Assembly (NCBI RefSeq): GCF_963855985.1
Contig: NC_087104.1
Location: forward strand, 3,906,001-3,970,000
DNA length: 64,000 bases
DNA from: Ostrinia nubilalis
Taxonomy: Eukaryota > Arthropoda > Insecta > Lepidoptera > Crambidae
Direction: 5' to 3'
The notes under the pieces: generated by a model
What the model was told of the DNA's origin: nothing
The model's input: the letters and a program-made list of their open reading frames with translations, nothing else
The model's database searches: none
Shown here: positions 21,585-33,395 of the stretch, piece after piece
Numbering within the stretch: position 1 is the stretch's first letter
How the letters are laid out: the number at the start of each line of letters is the position of its first letter
Made by a program: the position numbers and the translations under genes

Positions 21585-24500
21585 GTGAGTCTGGTTTCGT
21601 TGTATAGGATTTTATAAAATAAGACCCAAAAATGGCCCGTGACTACAAGGCTAAAGAAATCTACACTTATTAAGTTGAGAAACTACCTAAAAATTTATAT
21701 TGTTCATTCATTTCGATGTAATTTATGTTAATTCCTGAATAGGTTGAGTTGAATTTTTCGCTGAAAGATGAAATTTAGCAATAATTTTAAGTGTCCTTAG
21801 AAACAATAATGGATCTTTGAAATGTAGCTCTTTTGTTACAATTTTTGCTTATTACGTAATATATTTTGTTTCAAGAGGGCTTTGCATTTCGTAGGTTTCG
21901 TAGCATATTTCCTACGAATTCGTAGTAATTTCATAAATTGTTTTTATTTCGGATCGGAAACTCGAAATTAAGGTGATACACATGATAACAATCCCGTCAA
22001 TAATTTATTATGTTAGTGAACATGAAAGTTTAAAACAATTTGTTTTTATTTTATTATTTGTAACAAAGTTTACTTTTTCCTATTATTAAAAGCATGCATT
22101 TTGTCTGATTTGTTATTGCAACTAGTACACCTATAAGATGTTTTTTTTTTACAGTTGGTCTCTTACAAAAAGTTGTTGTATTTAAGCACCAGAATTTCTA
22201 ATCGTACAAGTCTTTTTACTCCTTGTATTCTCTAAACGTGGTCTCTTTGGTCCCCAGAGTGGGTCTGCGTGCTATCATCTACTACATGACGACGACGGTC
22301 TGCGCCGTGATGCTCGGCATCGCGCTGGTCACCACCATCAAGCCTGGCAAAGACCCCGAGGCCTACCAGCAGCCCAACGCCACCAAGGTCATCACTAAGG
22401 AAACCCTCACTTCTGACACCTTGCTGGATTTGATAAGGTCAGTCTATAAATTGCTTACCCTTATACGAAGTGCGACTACTAGTTGCTGGAGTTAACGGGA
22501 CTATTCCCACCTCTCGTTCCCATCGCTGCAACTACTTACATAGGAGCTTCTGGCTACAGCCAGGAGCTATAGCTTGACCGCCAATAAAAACCCAATCAGT
22601 GAAGGTCAAGTTTGTTCCGGGAGTAAGTTAAACCATCATTGGACCCGTAACGATTCATCAGAAGGACATAGGAGAAGTTCGAAGTTAAGGTTCGACTTCC
22701 CTCCATTGCAAAGCGTAGTTGTTGGAGTCAACAAAGTATTTGCTGATCTAACTAGCCACATACCTAGTTGCTGACTGTATGCTTGCTTCCATTCCTGGAG
22801 TTAGACCACATTAGCCAAACTGTTTGGGCATCGGACCGACTGCCAAATCGAGAGTTGCTAGTTCTATCCCCGTTGTACCCACTCCAGACAAGATCAAATT
22901 ACTTAGGTAAAAACATTGAGCCAGCATACCTTTTACCCACCACGATTAGAATAATATATAATTTAGAAGGCACAAACTATCAAACATAAAACAGTAGTTT
23001 GGAAGAATATAGAGTGCTTCAATGTAAATTAAATTGTTCAATGACGCATTCCAACATTGTCAATTCAATGTAGTCCCATTTCCATAATCCACCGTAACCA
23101 TTGTTGTGCATATCCGAGCTCATTGCCTTAATACACTTAATGGGTGTTGGATGGCGCTTTAATTTCGCCATCCGGCTACCTCCGAACTGGTGCATCATCC
23201 AGGGATCAGATGTCAGCGTTTGGAAACTTCCATTTGTGGAACTAATTGAACTGGAACTGTGATGCAGTTTGGATGACTACGCGACTCTGTTTATTTAGTT
23301 GGAACTTTTAATTTGATTCATCTTATGCTACCTCATGACCTTTTTTTTACTCTTTTGCAAAAATGCTTGAAATAGCATACCTAGGGTAGGTTAGGTTAAT
23401 AGGGTAGCTGGGAAAGATTATGTGAGAGCCCAACAGGTCAGAAGGATAAGACATACCCACTAAACCCCCGGTGCTCTTCATTCGCCTTAAGGAGGAGCTG
23501 TGGGGTTCCGTACAAAGCCTTCACTACGACAGTTCAGTATAACAATATCAGAATTAATAAATAATTAAAGGTAACTTTTAGAGTTATGTAGAAGACTATG
23601 AGATTAGGAAAGAAAATGAAAATGTTAAAGACTGGCCGATCTATATTCACACTCACAGTCAGGTTAAAGATCAACGCCGTCGGTGCTGATTAGTCACTTG
23701 CCCAATTTGTTAGTTCGTCATTTATCGATCGTGTACCTACTATTAACGATCAAATTATAATAACAACGAATAGGAACATAGCTTACCTGCCATCTCAAAA
23801 TGAGTTATATTTTTCGACCTTTTAAAAAAAAATGCTGTAGCGAAGTAATTAATTTCACTTACAAGCTATTTTGTTTTCCATCGTGATTCGTGATGCTACA
23901 TTCGGATTTTTGTCATTTCCAATTATTTTTTCTGTGTAAATCTTCAAAAGGTAACATTTTCAGAACCTTTCAGCATTCAACCTAAAGTGAAAAGTTCAGA
24001 AAATGTTACCTTGCCAAGTTAATAAAACAACAAACAAAATTTAGTTCAAAGACGACTGCCATTTTCCTTGTTAGATATGCACTCACACGTTCCAATTCAC
24101 TCTAATTACATGCAATTTTATCTGGTACCCATTCATCATTCGCGGTGACGCATACTCGTGCGCACGGTGGCGTTACGCGTTGTTTTGAGTACATTGCTAG
24201 CTCGCTTGGTATTGCGCGGTCACGCTTATTGTAGTACACGCAATGGATAAGTGAAGTTGTGGTCGTCACGTGGTAATGTCGTTAGTGACAGAGCGAAGTG
24301 GTGGGGGAGGCGGTTCCCTGCTCGTCACTCTTCATCAGAGCACTATTTATATAGCGCCCTAGATATGCCTTATCAGGGATGGCGACTGGATTAAGGATTC
24401 TGTGTTACAAATAGCTGTCTTAATAATTTCATGCGAGTATAATTGAAACGAAAGAGCTAATCTTTCGCAAGTGGAAAATTGAATTAATATTGTCTTCAGA

Positions 24501-27500
24501 CATTCGGTCCAACCAATTACGTTTAAGCAAACTTTCAAAAAAGGCCCCCTACTGTCATGTAAGTACTTTTAAAGCAGTCTAAGAACTCTAAGAGATATAG
24601 AGAACAAAAAACAGGAAAGCATTGTTTGTTATATTTAGGAGGAAAGAAGAACGAAAGTCAAAATAGCGTACTTCGAATTTTAACAACCCTAGATCTAGAT
24701 CAATCAAATAAAACAACGATGCGTCAAATTGGCGCGAAGCAAATGCCAGGTGTCATTGTGTGTCTGTTCACGACTGCTTACACCCTGCCCCCAGTTGAGG
24801 CTTGACCTACAAAACTGAACGCCATCTTTTGACCGTTTAGTTTTGATAGTCAAATTCCACAACTGTTGGTCAGCGAATGATAAGTTAACCAAATAGAAAC
24901 CAGTAACAGCCCTTCAGCAACGTATGTACCTACACAACCTGATGTCAGATTCTTTAAACTCTACTTATTGGTGTTTAGATACCAATGTGGTAGTTGTTTC
25001 AATAATAACGAAATAATGTCTTCTTGTCCAATCAGTAATTGTACCAAACCAACGTTACTATGTGGGTGTAGTACGTTGCTCACACATGTAATTTATGGGA
25101 CAGGAAATTTAATTTTATTGGATTTATTTTGCATAACAGTGACTAAATTATAAGTAAACAAGATTAACTGAATATTCGACGTTCCACGTGCCGCGTCCCA
25201 ATTTTGAGGGTAACTCAATAGCGAAGTACTTGAGTCACCGTTCTCGGGAATGTTAACAGAAGGCCTCGAGCGCAATTTAGGAGCAATCGGGATGGATGTG
25301 ATTTGATATCAAATTTTTCCGCCATGAAAATGATAGAAAACTTCTTACTTTGCGGTATCTGATTACGTTTAAGTAATTTGAGAATAGTTTCTTTTTTTCT
25401 GGGAACTGTATTCATCTATTTTTATATTCCTGCATTACATAGGTACCTAGTATACTCGTAGAATCTTTTGAGAGGTTAATTTAAAATTTATATCTATATT
25501 ATTAGAACATACAAACTTTACATTGCGATAGGATTAGATAAAATAATTTTGGTCATACTTATTCAAAATAAAATACTTAACTAACATTAGCAATTTCAAA
25601 TCTTGGGCCTTGGTTTAGTAGCTGATGAACTGGGCGAATTAAGACTCAAGAGGAAAATATTATAAAACCCGTTCCAAAAGTTTTCCAATCCAAATAGCAA
25701 TTATCTGCGTCCTTTAAGTTGGGAATAGGTCCGCTTGACAACTGACGGCCCTCGAGGTCGATTGCAGATCCCGAATTCTATTCTCTATTGAATTCATAAC
25801 AAGCCTTGCTCTTGACAGAGCTATGAATGCCCGTAGGCTAATATCATGACGATGCTCGCGCTGTCTTGTGAGACTTTTGTAATAGAATAATAAGAGGATT
25901 ATATGGCCAAGAAGTTTTGGGCAGTGGAACTGTGTTTCGTTGTTTATTTACTGAGAACATTTTGTGTTCAACATACTCGTAAGTGTGTCAAATGTTGTCA
26001 CTGTTTATCATAAACTGTGCAATTAGCAAAAAACTTTCACGTTTTGGCACACATTTTTATTCAAGAACTTATGTACAAGTAATTAGTCATCCATCCACTT
26101 GACAGTGGTAGTGCGCGCTTTGAATTGGAATAGTTTGGTACAAAACCTACCTGCGAAGCTTTTATTTTTGTTTATGTACGAGTAAACCTAAGAAATGTCC
26201 TCCCAGTAATGGTCATCATTACATAGGCGATATCTCGGGTATGCATTCGATGACTTGATGACCGTTGATTCGACCTTCCCACGTCATTTCGGGGATTAAT
26301 GTGAGCACGCATATTTGATTACACCTACTTCGACCTTTGAATTTGACCTTTATTGTACCACCCAGGATTTATTTAGATACTACGATTTTACTGTTGGAAT
26401 GGGTAGTGTGATGAATAGTCATGTAAATAACAAAGAGCACTTTATCAAAAATGTAGGTTCTAAAAAGCTACCTGTACCAAGTTTCATCACAATTAAAGGC
26501 TTTTTTTTACTATTTATTTAATAAGGTATACTTACTTCAATCAAATGATTTTTTACTATTTATTTGATAAGGTATCTTAGTACCTCAATTAAATGCTTTT
26601 TTAAAATTATTTATCGGATAAGGATAGCTCATCTTCGTGATCGGCGATTAAAGACGATTGGTCGCGTGTTCTTGTCGATTAGAGTTAAGTACAATAATTT
26701 TAGTTCTGAATTCTAATATAAAATTCCTCTTTACATTTACAGAAACGTGTTCCCAGAAAACATAGCGCAAGCAACGATCGCGACCTACCGAACTAAATTA
26801 AATTACAATCCAGATGACCCGAAAGCAATTAAAGGTAACAATCTGAATTATACTAAAAAATTTCAGTATAGTGACAAGAAGAAGGAAGAATTGTTTATCT
26901 GTAGAATAGTTAATTCAAATGAGAACTCGAAGTAAAACTCCAAAACATGGTATTTTTGATAACTTTTTTCTTATTTCCAGGGAAACTGGAGACCTACAAA
27001 ATCGATGGCGAATACCAAAGCGGAAGCAATGTGTTGGGATTGGTGTGCTTCAGCGTCGTGCTGGGCATCACCCTGGGGAAGATGGGAGAGAAGAGCCGAC
27101 CTTTGCAGAACTTCTTCCATGCTTTGTCTGAGGCTATGATGATCATCACTGGATGGGTCATTTGGTAAGAATTGACTTTATATTCGGAAGTAACACGGCA
27201 GTTAGTTTGATGGCCGGTCATCCGTGTAACTCCTAAATACATACCTAGTAGTTGATTTATAAAAGTCCAACTTAGATTGAGAAGAGTTAAAAAAATCTGA
27301 AAGCACATTGCGGGAGACATAACTTATGTTCGGTGGGTAAACTGCCTACTTAACTTAATTAGACCCATATATGCCCAGAGGCACGAAAACTACCCAATGG
27401 TACATGTTCCCTTGCGTGCGATCGATGCTTATAAAAACTGTAAATATGCCAAATTTCAATAAAAATCTGAGACCGAAATAGTTTTGGGAATCTATGGGTT

Positions 27501-30067
27501 AGTAAAACAGATGCACATTCGTCGATATTTAGTTGGACGATAATTTTTGTCTTATTCCAGGCTATCGCCCCTCGGAGTGTTCTTCCTCGTGACCGCCAAG
27601 ATCATGGAGATCGATTCCTTCGCGGAGCTGGTAGGGCGACTCGGCCTGTACTTCATGACGGTACTCCTGGGGCTGTTCCTGCACGGCTTCGGCACGCTCA
27701 GCATCCTGTTCATCCTGGCCACTAAGAAGCTGCCGTGCCGGTACATCGCGAAGATGGGGCAGGTCATGGCGACTGCGTTTGGAACTGCATCTAGGTAAGG
27801 AGTTGAATCCGAAAACTACATAGGTAATGGAGATTCACTTCTTTATAAAGCTCATAGGGTTGGAAAGGGCAAAGGGTTGTAGTTCAAGGCTGTATAAATT
27901 TAATTGGCCTTTTTGTCAGAGGGGCACAAGCGGCTATCTGTCCATTTGTGTATCTCTTTCATTATGTACCTATGTCTTTCCTGCTTGTATGTCTTTCTTT
28001 CAAATAAAAACTATTCTATTCTAATTGTTTAAAGAACCTTGGGATTCTCTTAATTCTTCTGTAGCTGTTGCAGTAGCAAAGATTCTCAGGAATTTAAAAA
28101 CCTGTGCTGTCATTTTTATAATGTAAATTATCAAATGAGAACAATTGCATTGAAAAAAAAAACCTACAATAGAAACAAAAAATATAAGCCAATGATCATA
28201 CGCCTTACCCCATTCGTAAACCTGATGGTGACGCTATAGCAGATATGTCTACTAACTAAAATACGAGGGAGTTTGTAAGCTAATAAAAAGCAGATTCCAA
28301 TTGCTTGATGATGGAAGCAACCAGAAACAGCGTCAAAACATTCTGAGTATGTTTCCCTTAACTTTAATATCTTGTCGATCTTATGACGTCATGAATATTC
28401 CAGTTCAGCGACGATGCCGATCACGATCGGGTGCTGCGACGACATGGGCCTGGACCCGCGCATCACGCGGTTCGTGATCCCCATCGGCGCCACCATCAAC
28501 ATGGACGGCACGGCGCTGTACGAGGCCGTCGCCGCCATCTTCATCGCGCAGCTGCGGAGAGTCGAGATGTCGTTCGGGAAGATTGTTGCTGTCAGGTAAT
28601 TTATACATTGCACATAACTAGTTTGGTTATGTTTCGTTTAAAGGTATTTAGACCTTTTATATTAAACCAAAGAGCACTTTTTTTCTGCATATAAGCTTTA
28701 AAAAAGCACTTTTACACGTCCCAGTATTAACCCTACCACTGCTTCAGGACAATAAATAGGTCAGTGCTGAGAAGAAGCAGCGCAAGAAACTCAGTCACTA
28801 TTAATTGGAATTGCTTTGATTTTTTTATAAAGTTCGAGCTGTAGGTAACTTTGCTGAATACAGCATACATACAAGAATGGTGGATTGTATGATAATAATG
28901 TTTTGCGGTTGTAAGCTTTTTGTAAATGTGTCTCAAAAACAATAATCGTATAGTAGGGTCATGTCTTTATCGGATACATAAATAAATGAACACGCTCTGC
29001 GACCTTTGTTTAAGAATGCAGGTACTCCTTATGTGTCTCCTAACATAAACGATGTTGATGTCAATTTTATAAGTATTGCATCTCATCCTTACTCCTCATG
29101 ACTTTCGATTTTTACAGGAGTGAGAAGATTTGGTAAAGAGTGGTCTAGAGCCTGTAAATTTTTACCTCCGCACTTTTAAACCATATTGTCTGGTTCCCAT
29201 TACACAAAACCCGGGTACGTCCCTACCTGTTTGTCCGCAGCGTGACCGCCACGGCGGCGAGCATAGGCGCGGCCGGCATCCCGCAGGCCGGGCTCGTGAC
29301 CATGGTCATGGTGCTGGACACCGTCAACCTGCCCGCCGAGGATGTCTCCATCATCCTCGCCGTCGACTGGCTGCTGTAAGTACTCCTAGACTATTGGTTC
29401 AATCTTTATAACTTGGCCGTAACTGGTTAAGTCGATAAAAATAATGACGGTCAAGCTGAACACAGGAGTTACAGCAGTGGGGAACTAGAGGTGGGAATAG
29501 TCCCACCATCGATAAAAATTTCTGCAGTGGGGATATAGTTCCCTCCATATTTTGTACCTCATTCGCTTGTGTTGTGGTCTAAAAACAATGAAAAATTTGA
29601 CTGTTATGACTATTATACTGTAACATTGCGTTGGTTAGTTTCGTCCCAGTAGTAAGTCCAGAATTTAGAAACACTCTAAACTAAGTTTCAGAACATATAC
29701 TTATTCAGGTTTTATTTTTATGAATTTGTAGGTATTCCAAATAAGTACTAGAAAGTAGTAGGAATTGAAAAGGTTCAATTTTGTCATGAGTGCAACTTTG
29801 TTTGGTCCACTGAATCGTTATAATACCTACAAATCCTCCTTCAAGTGACATTTTAAGCATCACCCAAGCACTTTTCTAAACAACCCTTTGGGGTTTCATT
29901 CCAGCGACCGATTCCGGACGACGATCAACGTAGTCTGCGACGCTTTGGGCGCCATCATCGTGTCGTCGCTCTCTCAGGGCGACATCGAGAAGACGCGCGC
30001 CATCCAGAACGACCGCGAGGCGGCGCCTGCGCACGAGCTCACCGAGCTAGAGAAAGGCGAGCACTGA
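21319..30067 (+). CDS. EAAT: excitatory amino acid transporter (EAAT, SLC1 family), whole gene
   Basis: A sodium-dependent high-affinity glutamate/aspartate transporter of the plasma membrane, in insects mostly glial, neuronal or epithelial. Eight coding exons join in phase to 481 aa, the usual size for insect EAATs: 21319-21584, 22258-22437, 26743-26834, 26981-27164, 27561-27794, 28404-28595, 29241-29375, 29905-30067. Family signatures are complete: [10 protein letters not shown] in TM2, the serine-rich HP1 tip SSSATMP (about 318-324), NMDGT of TM7 (351-355), HP2 [11 protein letters not shown] (390-400) and TM8 DRFRTTINV. The last includes D429, R432, T433 and N436, which in mammalian EAATs contact the acidic substrate; R432 argues for glutamate/aspartate and not a neutral amino acid. 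One NAT glycosylation site lies in the extracellular loop. Exons are GC-rich against AT-rich introns. EAAT1-like by eye; assignment among insect paralogues was not tested. Confidence 0.93.
22258..22437 (+). CDS. EAAT: EAAT exon 2
   Basis: Residues 89-149. TM3 ([20 protein letters not shown]) and the start of the extracellular loop with an NAT N-glycosylation sequon. Acceptor CCCCAG at 22257; donor AAG/GTCAGT. The phase matches both neighbours. Confidence 0.9.
22480..22545 (-). repeat. dispersed short repeat (also at 29463-29505)
   Basis: The reverse complement reads GAGAGGTGGGAATAGTCCC after an AGTTGCAGCGATGGGAAC-like lead. A related + strand copy in intron 7 has CTAGAGGTGGGAATAGTCCC. These are probably fragments of one lepidopteran repeat family inserted in two introns of the same gene. 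Confidence 0.45.
22546..26742 (+). other. EAAT intron 2 (large), remainder
   Basis: 4.2 kb of non-coding DNA. The strongest local structure is an 8-bp stem GGATGGCG/CGCCATCC near 23148-23172. A GC-richer stretch at 24120-24370 has a TTTATATAGCGCC TATA-like word, which might be an alternative promoter or enhancer but lacks an adjoining coding exon. A degenerate tandem repeat lies at 26505-26610. Confidence 0.4.
26505..26610. repeat. degenerate tandem repeat, about 48-bp period
   Basis: ACTATTTATTTAATAAGGTA recurs as ACTATTTATTTGATAAGGTA about 50 bp later, followed by a weaker ATTATTTATCGGATAAGG unit. It lies about 130 bp upstream of the EAAT exon 3 acceptor. Confidence 0.65.
26743..26834 (+). 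CDS. EAAT: EAAT exon 3
   Basis: Residues 149-180, the continuation of the extracellular loop ([20 protein letters not shown]). Acceptor TTTACAG at 26742; donor AAAG/GTAACA. The loop is the variable part of EAATs, so this exon carries little family signal on its own. Phase and position support it. Confidence 0.85.
26981..27164 (+). CDS. EAAT: EAAT exon 4
   Basis: Residues 180-241. End of the loop, then [20 protein letters not shown] (TM4) and the [18 protein letters not shown] segment of TM5. Acceptor TTTCCAG; donor TTTG/GTAAGA. Confidence 0.92.
27561..27794 (+). CDS. EAAT: EAAT exon 5
   Basis: Residues 241-319. [20 protein letters not shown]6-side helices ([20 protein letters not shown]) and the approach to hairpin 1 ([13 protein letters not shown]). 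The serine-rich HP1 tip is split by the following intron. Acceptor ATTCCAG; donor CTAG/GTAAGG. Confidence 0.93.
28404..28595 (+). CDS. EAAT: EAAT exon 6
   Basis: Residues 319-383. Completes the SSSATMP tip of HP1 and holds TM7 with the NMDGTALYE sodium/substrate motif (351-359), followed by VAAIFIAQ. Acceptor ATTCCAG at 28403; donor TCAG/GTAATT. Confidence 0.95.
28757..28810 (+). repeat. dispersed repeat fragment, GTGCTGAGAAGAA family
   Basis: CAGTGCTGAGAAGAAGCAGC followed by AAGAAACTCAGTCAC. A related copy lies at 61135-61185 (AAGTGCTGAGAAGAATCGCC ... AACAAACTCAGTCACC). Two copies in one window mark it as an interspersed family; it carries no coding capacity. Confidence 0.6.
29241..29375 (+). 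CDS. EAAT: EAAT exon 7
   Basis: Residues 383-428. Hairpin 2 ([11 protein letters not shown]) and the start of TM8 (LAVDWLL). Acceptor GTCCGCAG; donor GCT/GTAAGT. Confidence 0.95.
29463..29505 (+). repeat. dispersed short repeat, second copy
   Basis: GTTACAGCAGTGGGGAACTA followed by GAGGTGGGAATAGTCCC, matching the reverse complement of 22480-22545. Confidence 0.45.
29905..30067 (+). CDS. EAAT: EAAT exon 8 (last, with stop)
   Basis: Residues 428-481. The TM8 core [20 protein letters not shown], with substrate-contact residues D429, R432, T433 and N436, and a short charged cytoplasmic tail ending [10 protein letters not shown]. Acceptor ATTCCAG at 29904. The stop is TGA. Confidence 0.94.
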
Positions 30068-30087
30068 ACCGCCTTGAATAACGGTTA

Positions 30088-30503
30088 GGGCTATTTGACA
30101 CAGAAGCGAAGACGAGTTGAAAGAAGATGATTGTTATTTAGGTACATGTCTCGATTAAAGCGGGGACAGGACCAAAGTAGACGGGACACATCCAAACAAT
30201 TTCCATAATACATATCTCCATGCGGAGTGACATGACGAAGGGAGACGTGACATATTTCGCAACCAATAAAAAGTTCGCTACTTTTACGTCTCGCCTCAAG
30301 TGGTCTCAAGCAGAGGCAAGATAAAAGAAGATGAGACAGAAATAATTTCTTTATATATGTATTTTGGAATCAGCTTTAGTGGAAACGGTTGAGCAGAGAT
30401 CCAATTGATTCTTTTTGGTGGAAGAAATAACTTGCCCGCTATGCTTCTTGTCACAGCTCATCTCAACTCGTCACCTCGTCTCTGCTTTGATGGAAAACAG
30501 CCC
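30088..30503. mobile_element. 416-bp MITE (PIF/Harbinger-like) in the EAAT 3' UTR
   Basis: The ends read GGGCTATTTGACACAGAAGC and, in reverse complement, GGGCTGTTTTCCATCAAAGC, both followed within a few bases by GACGAG, and are flanked by TTA on each side (30085-30087, 30504-30506). TTA-type duplications are typical of PIF/Harbinger. It starts 20 bp after the EAAT stop codon, so it is probably part of the mature 3' UTR. No transposase frame is present. Confidence 0.75.
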
Positions 30504-31540
30504 TTAAAACCGTTCTGTGTTCAAATAACGATACCGTTATTTTGTGCCAGGACAATAAATTAAAAAAATGATCAAGCGTATTTATGTTGTGATTCTGAAT
30601 TTGTTTCTTAGTTAAGTCTTACGAATCTCAGATATGCTGCCTGGGTTAGATACAATGTTGATTTACATTTAAAATTGTCGTTTGCGATATAAATCTTATA
30701 TTTCTTAACATTTCATAGAAGTGTTGTATTATATGAAGTTTACGATAATGTATTATAGATTTGGATTATTGTTGTGTGTAAGAATGGTGTAGCCATGATG
30801 TTATTGTAATATATTTCGTTTGTATCTTCTGACTTTCATAATCCTGATGCTTATTCTTTGACAAAAATTTAGTAATTCTTTGTATGGTCATCTATGAGTC
30901 TATACTATTTCTAATGTTTAAGAGAGCTTATAATGTCGGTGTGTTCTCGATGTGCCATTTATACTGTAGGAAGTGCATTAGGGGTGATAATATATTCACA
31001 TCAGGTAAATGCAATTTCTGTACTTAAAAACTTTTTCATGATTTCTCAAAACAGTCCTCTATTGATTGCAGTAAATAATTTGAGATGTCGTGAAATGGAT
31101 TTTGAGCCAATCATCATCTCTTGTACAAATGTAATGATGTAACTTACACTATATTTTGGAGAAAATAAAATTACACTCAGTCAACATTTCGAAACATTTT
31201 TCAAAAACGTACTCTGTAGCTAAAACTGTTTATCTATTTTTGTATGGATGTACATTTGCGTATGTAGTGAGTGTTTAGCTCTAATATTTATGGATGTATT
31301 ACAGTAAATGTGCCATAATAATATAAGTCAAGGACTTTTTGTTAATTTGTTTTGTAAGATACATTACAATGTAGAGTTATTAGTCAGTCAATATAGTCAT
31401 TGCATTCCATTTATTCTCATGTGAAGCAGTTAACACTCAAAAGTGTCTAAATTTATCTTTTTATGTTAAATATTGTATATTTATTAAACTGTTATTTTAT
31501 AATTTATTATATAATATGTGTCACGTTTTAAATGTACTGC

Positions 31541-31546
31541 AATAAA
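31541..31546 (+). terminator. candidate polyadenylation signal for EAAT
   Basis: AATAAA in an AT-rich context, about 1.47 kb after the stop. Earlier candidates exist (an AATAAA at about 30546, another near 31167). Which is used cannot be told from the sequence. Confidence 0.35.
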
Positions 31547-31569
31547 GACATTGGAAGTATCAAAACTTA

Positions 31570-33157
31570 GTATTAACCCGATGTTTAAAAAAATTATTAT
31601 AGACATATTTTATCAGGCAATAATTTGTACGAAACACGCTCAAAGTGTTGGACAACATTGCACAACGAAGGGTAACTTTTAAATTAAAAGCTCTACGTTC
31701 CTGCATCTCGTAGCGAGCTTTGAGCTTTCGTAGGGTCACGCGTTGTACATACATGTTGAGCGTCATTTGTTGCCTGTCAGTTGTTACCTGGTGGATTTAT
31801 ATCATTATATTGAAGGTAAATGATATTCCTTCGTATGCGAAACCTAATTTGTCTAACGTAACTCGTAATTTAGACTCCATATCAGTGTTCGGCCTACTTT
31901 AGTATTGACTAAAATGTTCTATATCATAGCTGATACTCGTAAGTGTTAAAGTCAAACTTATATTATTTTAAGAGATTAAAATATAATAATCATGTACAAG
32001 TAGGTGTAATGTTTGTATACTTCTAGTCTGTTAATATATTCTTTGGATTCACGAGCCACTGTTTTACCGTGTATATCTTTATTAGGTGAGTAAACGCATC
32101 ACAAACAAGTCTTGGGCATGAAATAAAAAAGTGAAATTGTGTAGAAACTTTAAAAATGAACCAAAAATTGACCAAATATACATAGTGATAAGTATTAAGC
32201 ACAAACCTGTGGCGGCTCTATACAACTCTATGACATATTTTATGTTTTATCTATATGGAAATAATTGATGTTAATTATTTTAATTAATAAACACTTCAGT
32301 GTGAATCTTTTATTTTTTATCGCACCCCTAGTTTTTAAATTAAAGTTTATTTTTATTAATTTTGAATTTGGGCTTTTTCATCGTGTGTTGTCATGTTGTA
32401 ATAGGTTTAAATTAGAAAGAAAATCCAAATATAACAGATTAATTTATTCATTTATTAAAAAAGTACTCTCATTTTAACTTATCAAATAATATTACTTAAA
32501 AAATCTTCGTTTTTGTATTTACATAGCTGAGTCTCTATCACCTCACAGCCAAGGTACGCATTTACGCTACAACAAAATAAACCAATATAAAATCTATAAC
32601 TGAGTGAACAAAAACATAACCCTCCTTCTGGCGCAGTCGGGTAAAAACAACATTGAAAGAAATAACAATAGCTTGGTATTAACATACCTACTCGTGGACT
32701 TATCGTCTGTCAGTCAGTCTTATTGAATAAAATACATACATAGTTAGTTATGTATTACAAAGTTTCATGCGTCTGGAATGTTAATAGCCTTCTAAGTTAA
32801 GCCATGAGTATTGTAATAATAAAATTAAATTATAAAAATCCAAGCACATCACTTACAATAAAACTTAACATATTCAGGAATGTTAAAGAAACACCGACTT
32901 TCCACATAATTTACAATATGGCACAACAAACTTAAGTAATTAAGGACATTAGGACTATATCTCTGGATATGTTTCAAGACTAACTTTTAAAGCTTCCATT
33001 TACACAGGAATTATACGTTGTCTTATTTTTGAGACACAAAGCAATAATTGCTTGAATAACTCACATGATATACATCTAACAGTTCTTAAGTAACATGTAC
33101 ATTCATTGAATTAAAACTAAAGGCACTAAATCAACAATCATTTACAACAACGCAACT
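31570..33157. other. intergenic between the convergent genes
   Basis: AT-rich, with no gene. Near 32620-32650 the sequence CCCTCCTTCTGGCGCAGTCG looks like a fragment of a dispersed lepidopteran repeat, judged by its contrast with the surrounding AT-rich DNA and by recollection only. Confidence 0.35.
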
Positions 33158-33395
33158 GTGCCTTTTTTCCTGTGATGCGGATTTCCGCGGATTCCGTTAA
33201 TGTGGGCTATCCACATGCAGGCTATCCGCATTTAATTATTTTTGTAATTTTTCCTATATGCTACACGCACGTGGAACGCGGATTGGCTGCGAGCACACAA
33301 TACGAAATCTTTGTCCTGCATACAACCAGCAGCGTGATTTTACATGGGACCAGATCCGCATGCGTGCCTAAATCCGAATCACAGGAAAAAGGCAC
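33158..33395. mobile_element. 238-bp TIR element (MITE)
   Basis: The left end GTGCCTTTTTTCCTGTGATG and the reverse-complement right end GTGCCTTTTTCCTGTGATTC continue as CGGATTT on both arms, giving an imperfect inverted repeat of about 26 bp. No clear target-site duplication, so the superfamily is open. Non-coding inside. Confidence 0.65.

Noticed and set aside
24120..24370. Possible alternative promoter in EAAT intron 2 (TTTATATAGCGCC in GC-rich context)
   Set aside because: No downstream in-frame exon or start codon could be linked to it, so it is mentioned only within the intron note.
28405..28694. Alternative frames with H/R- or D/G-rich repeats over EAAT exon 6
   Set aside because: Out-of-frame readings of a GC-rich exon; the frame with NMDGT and the exact splice phase is the real one.
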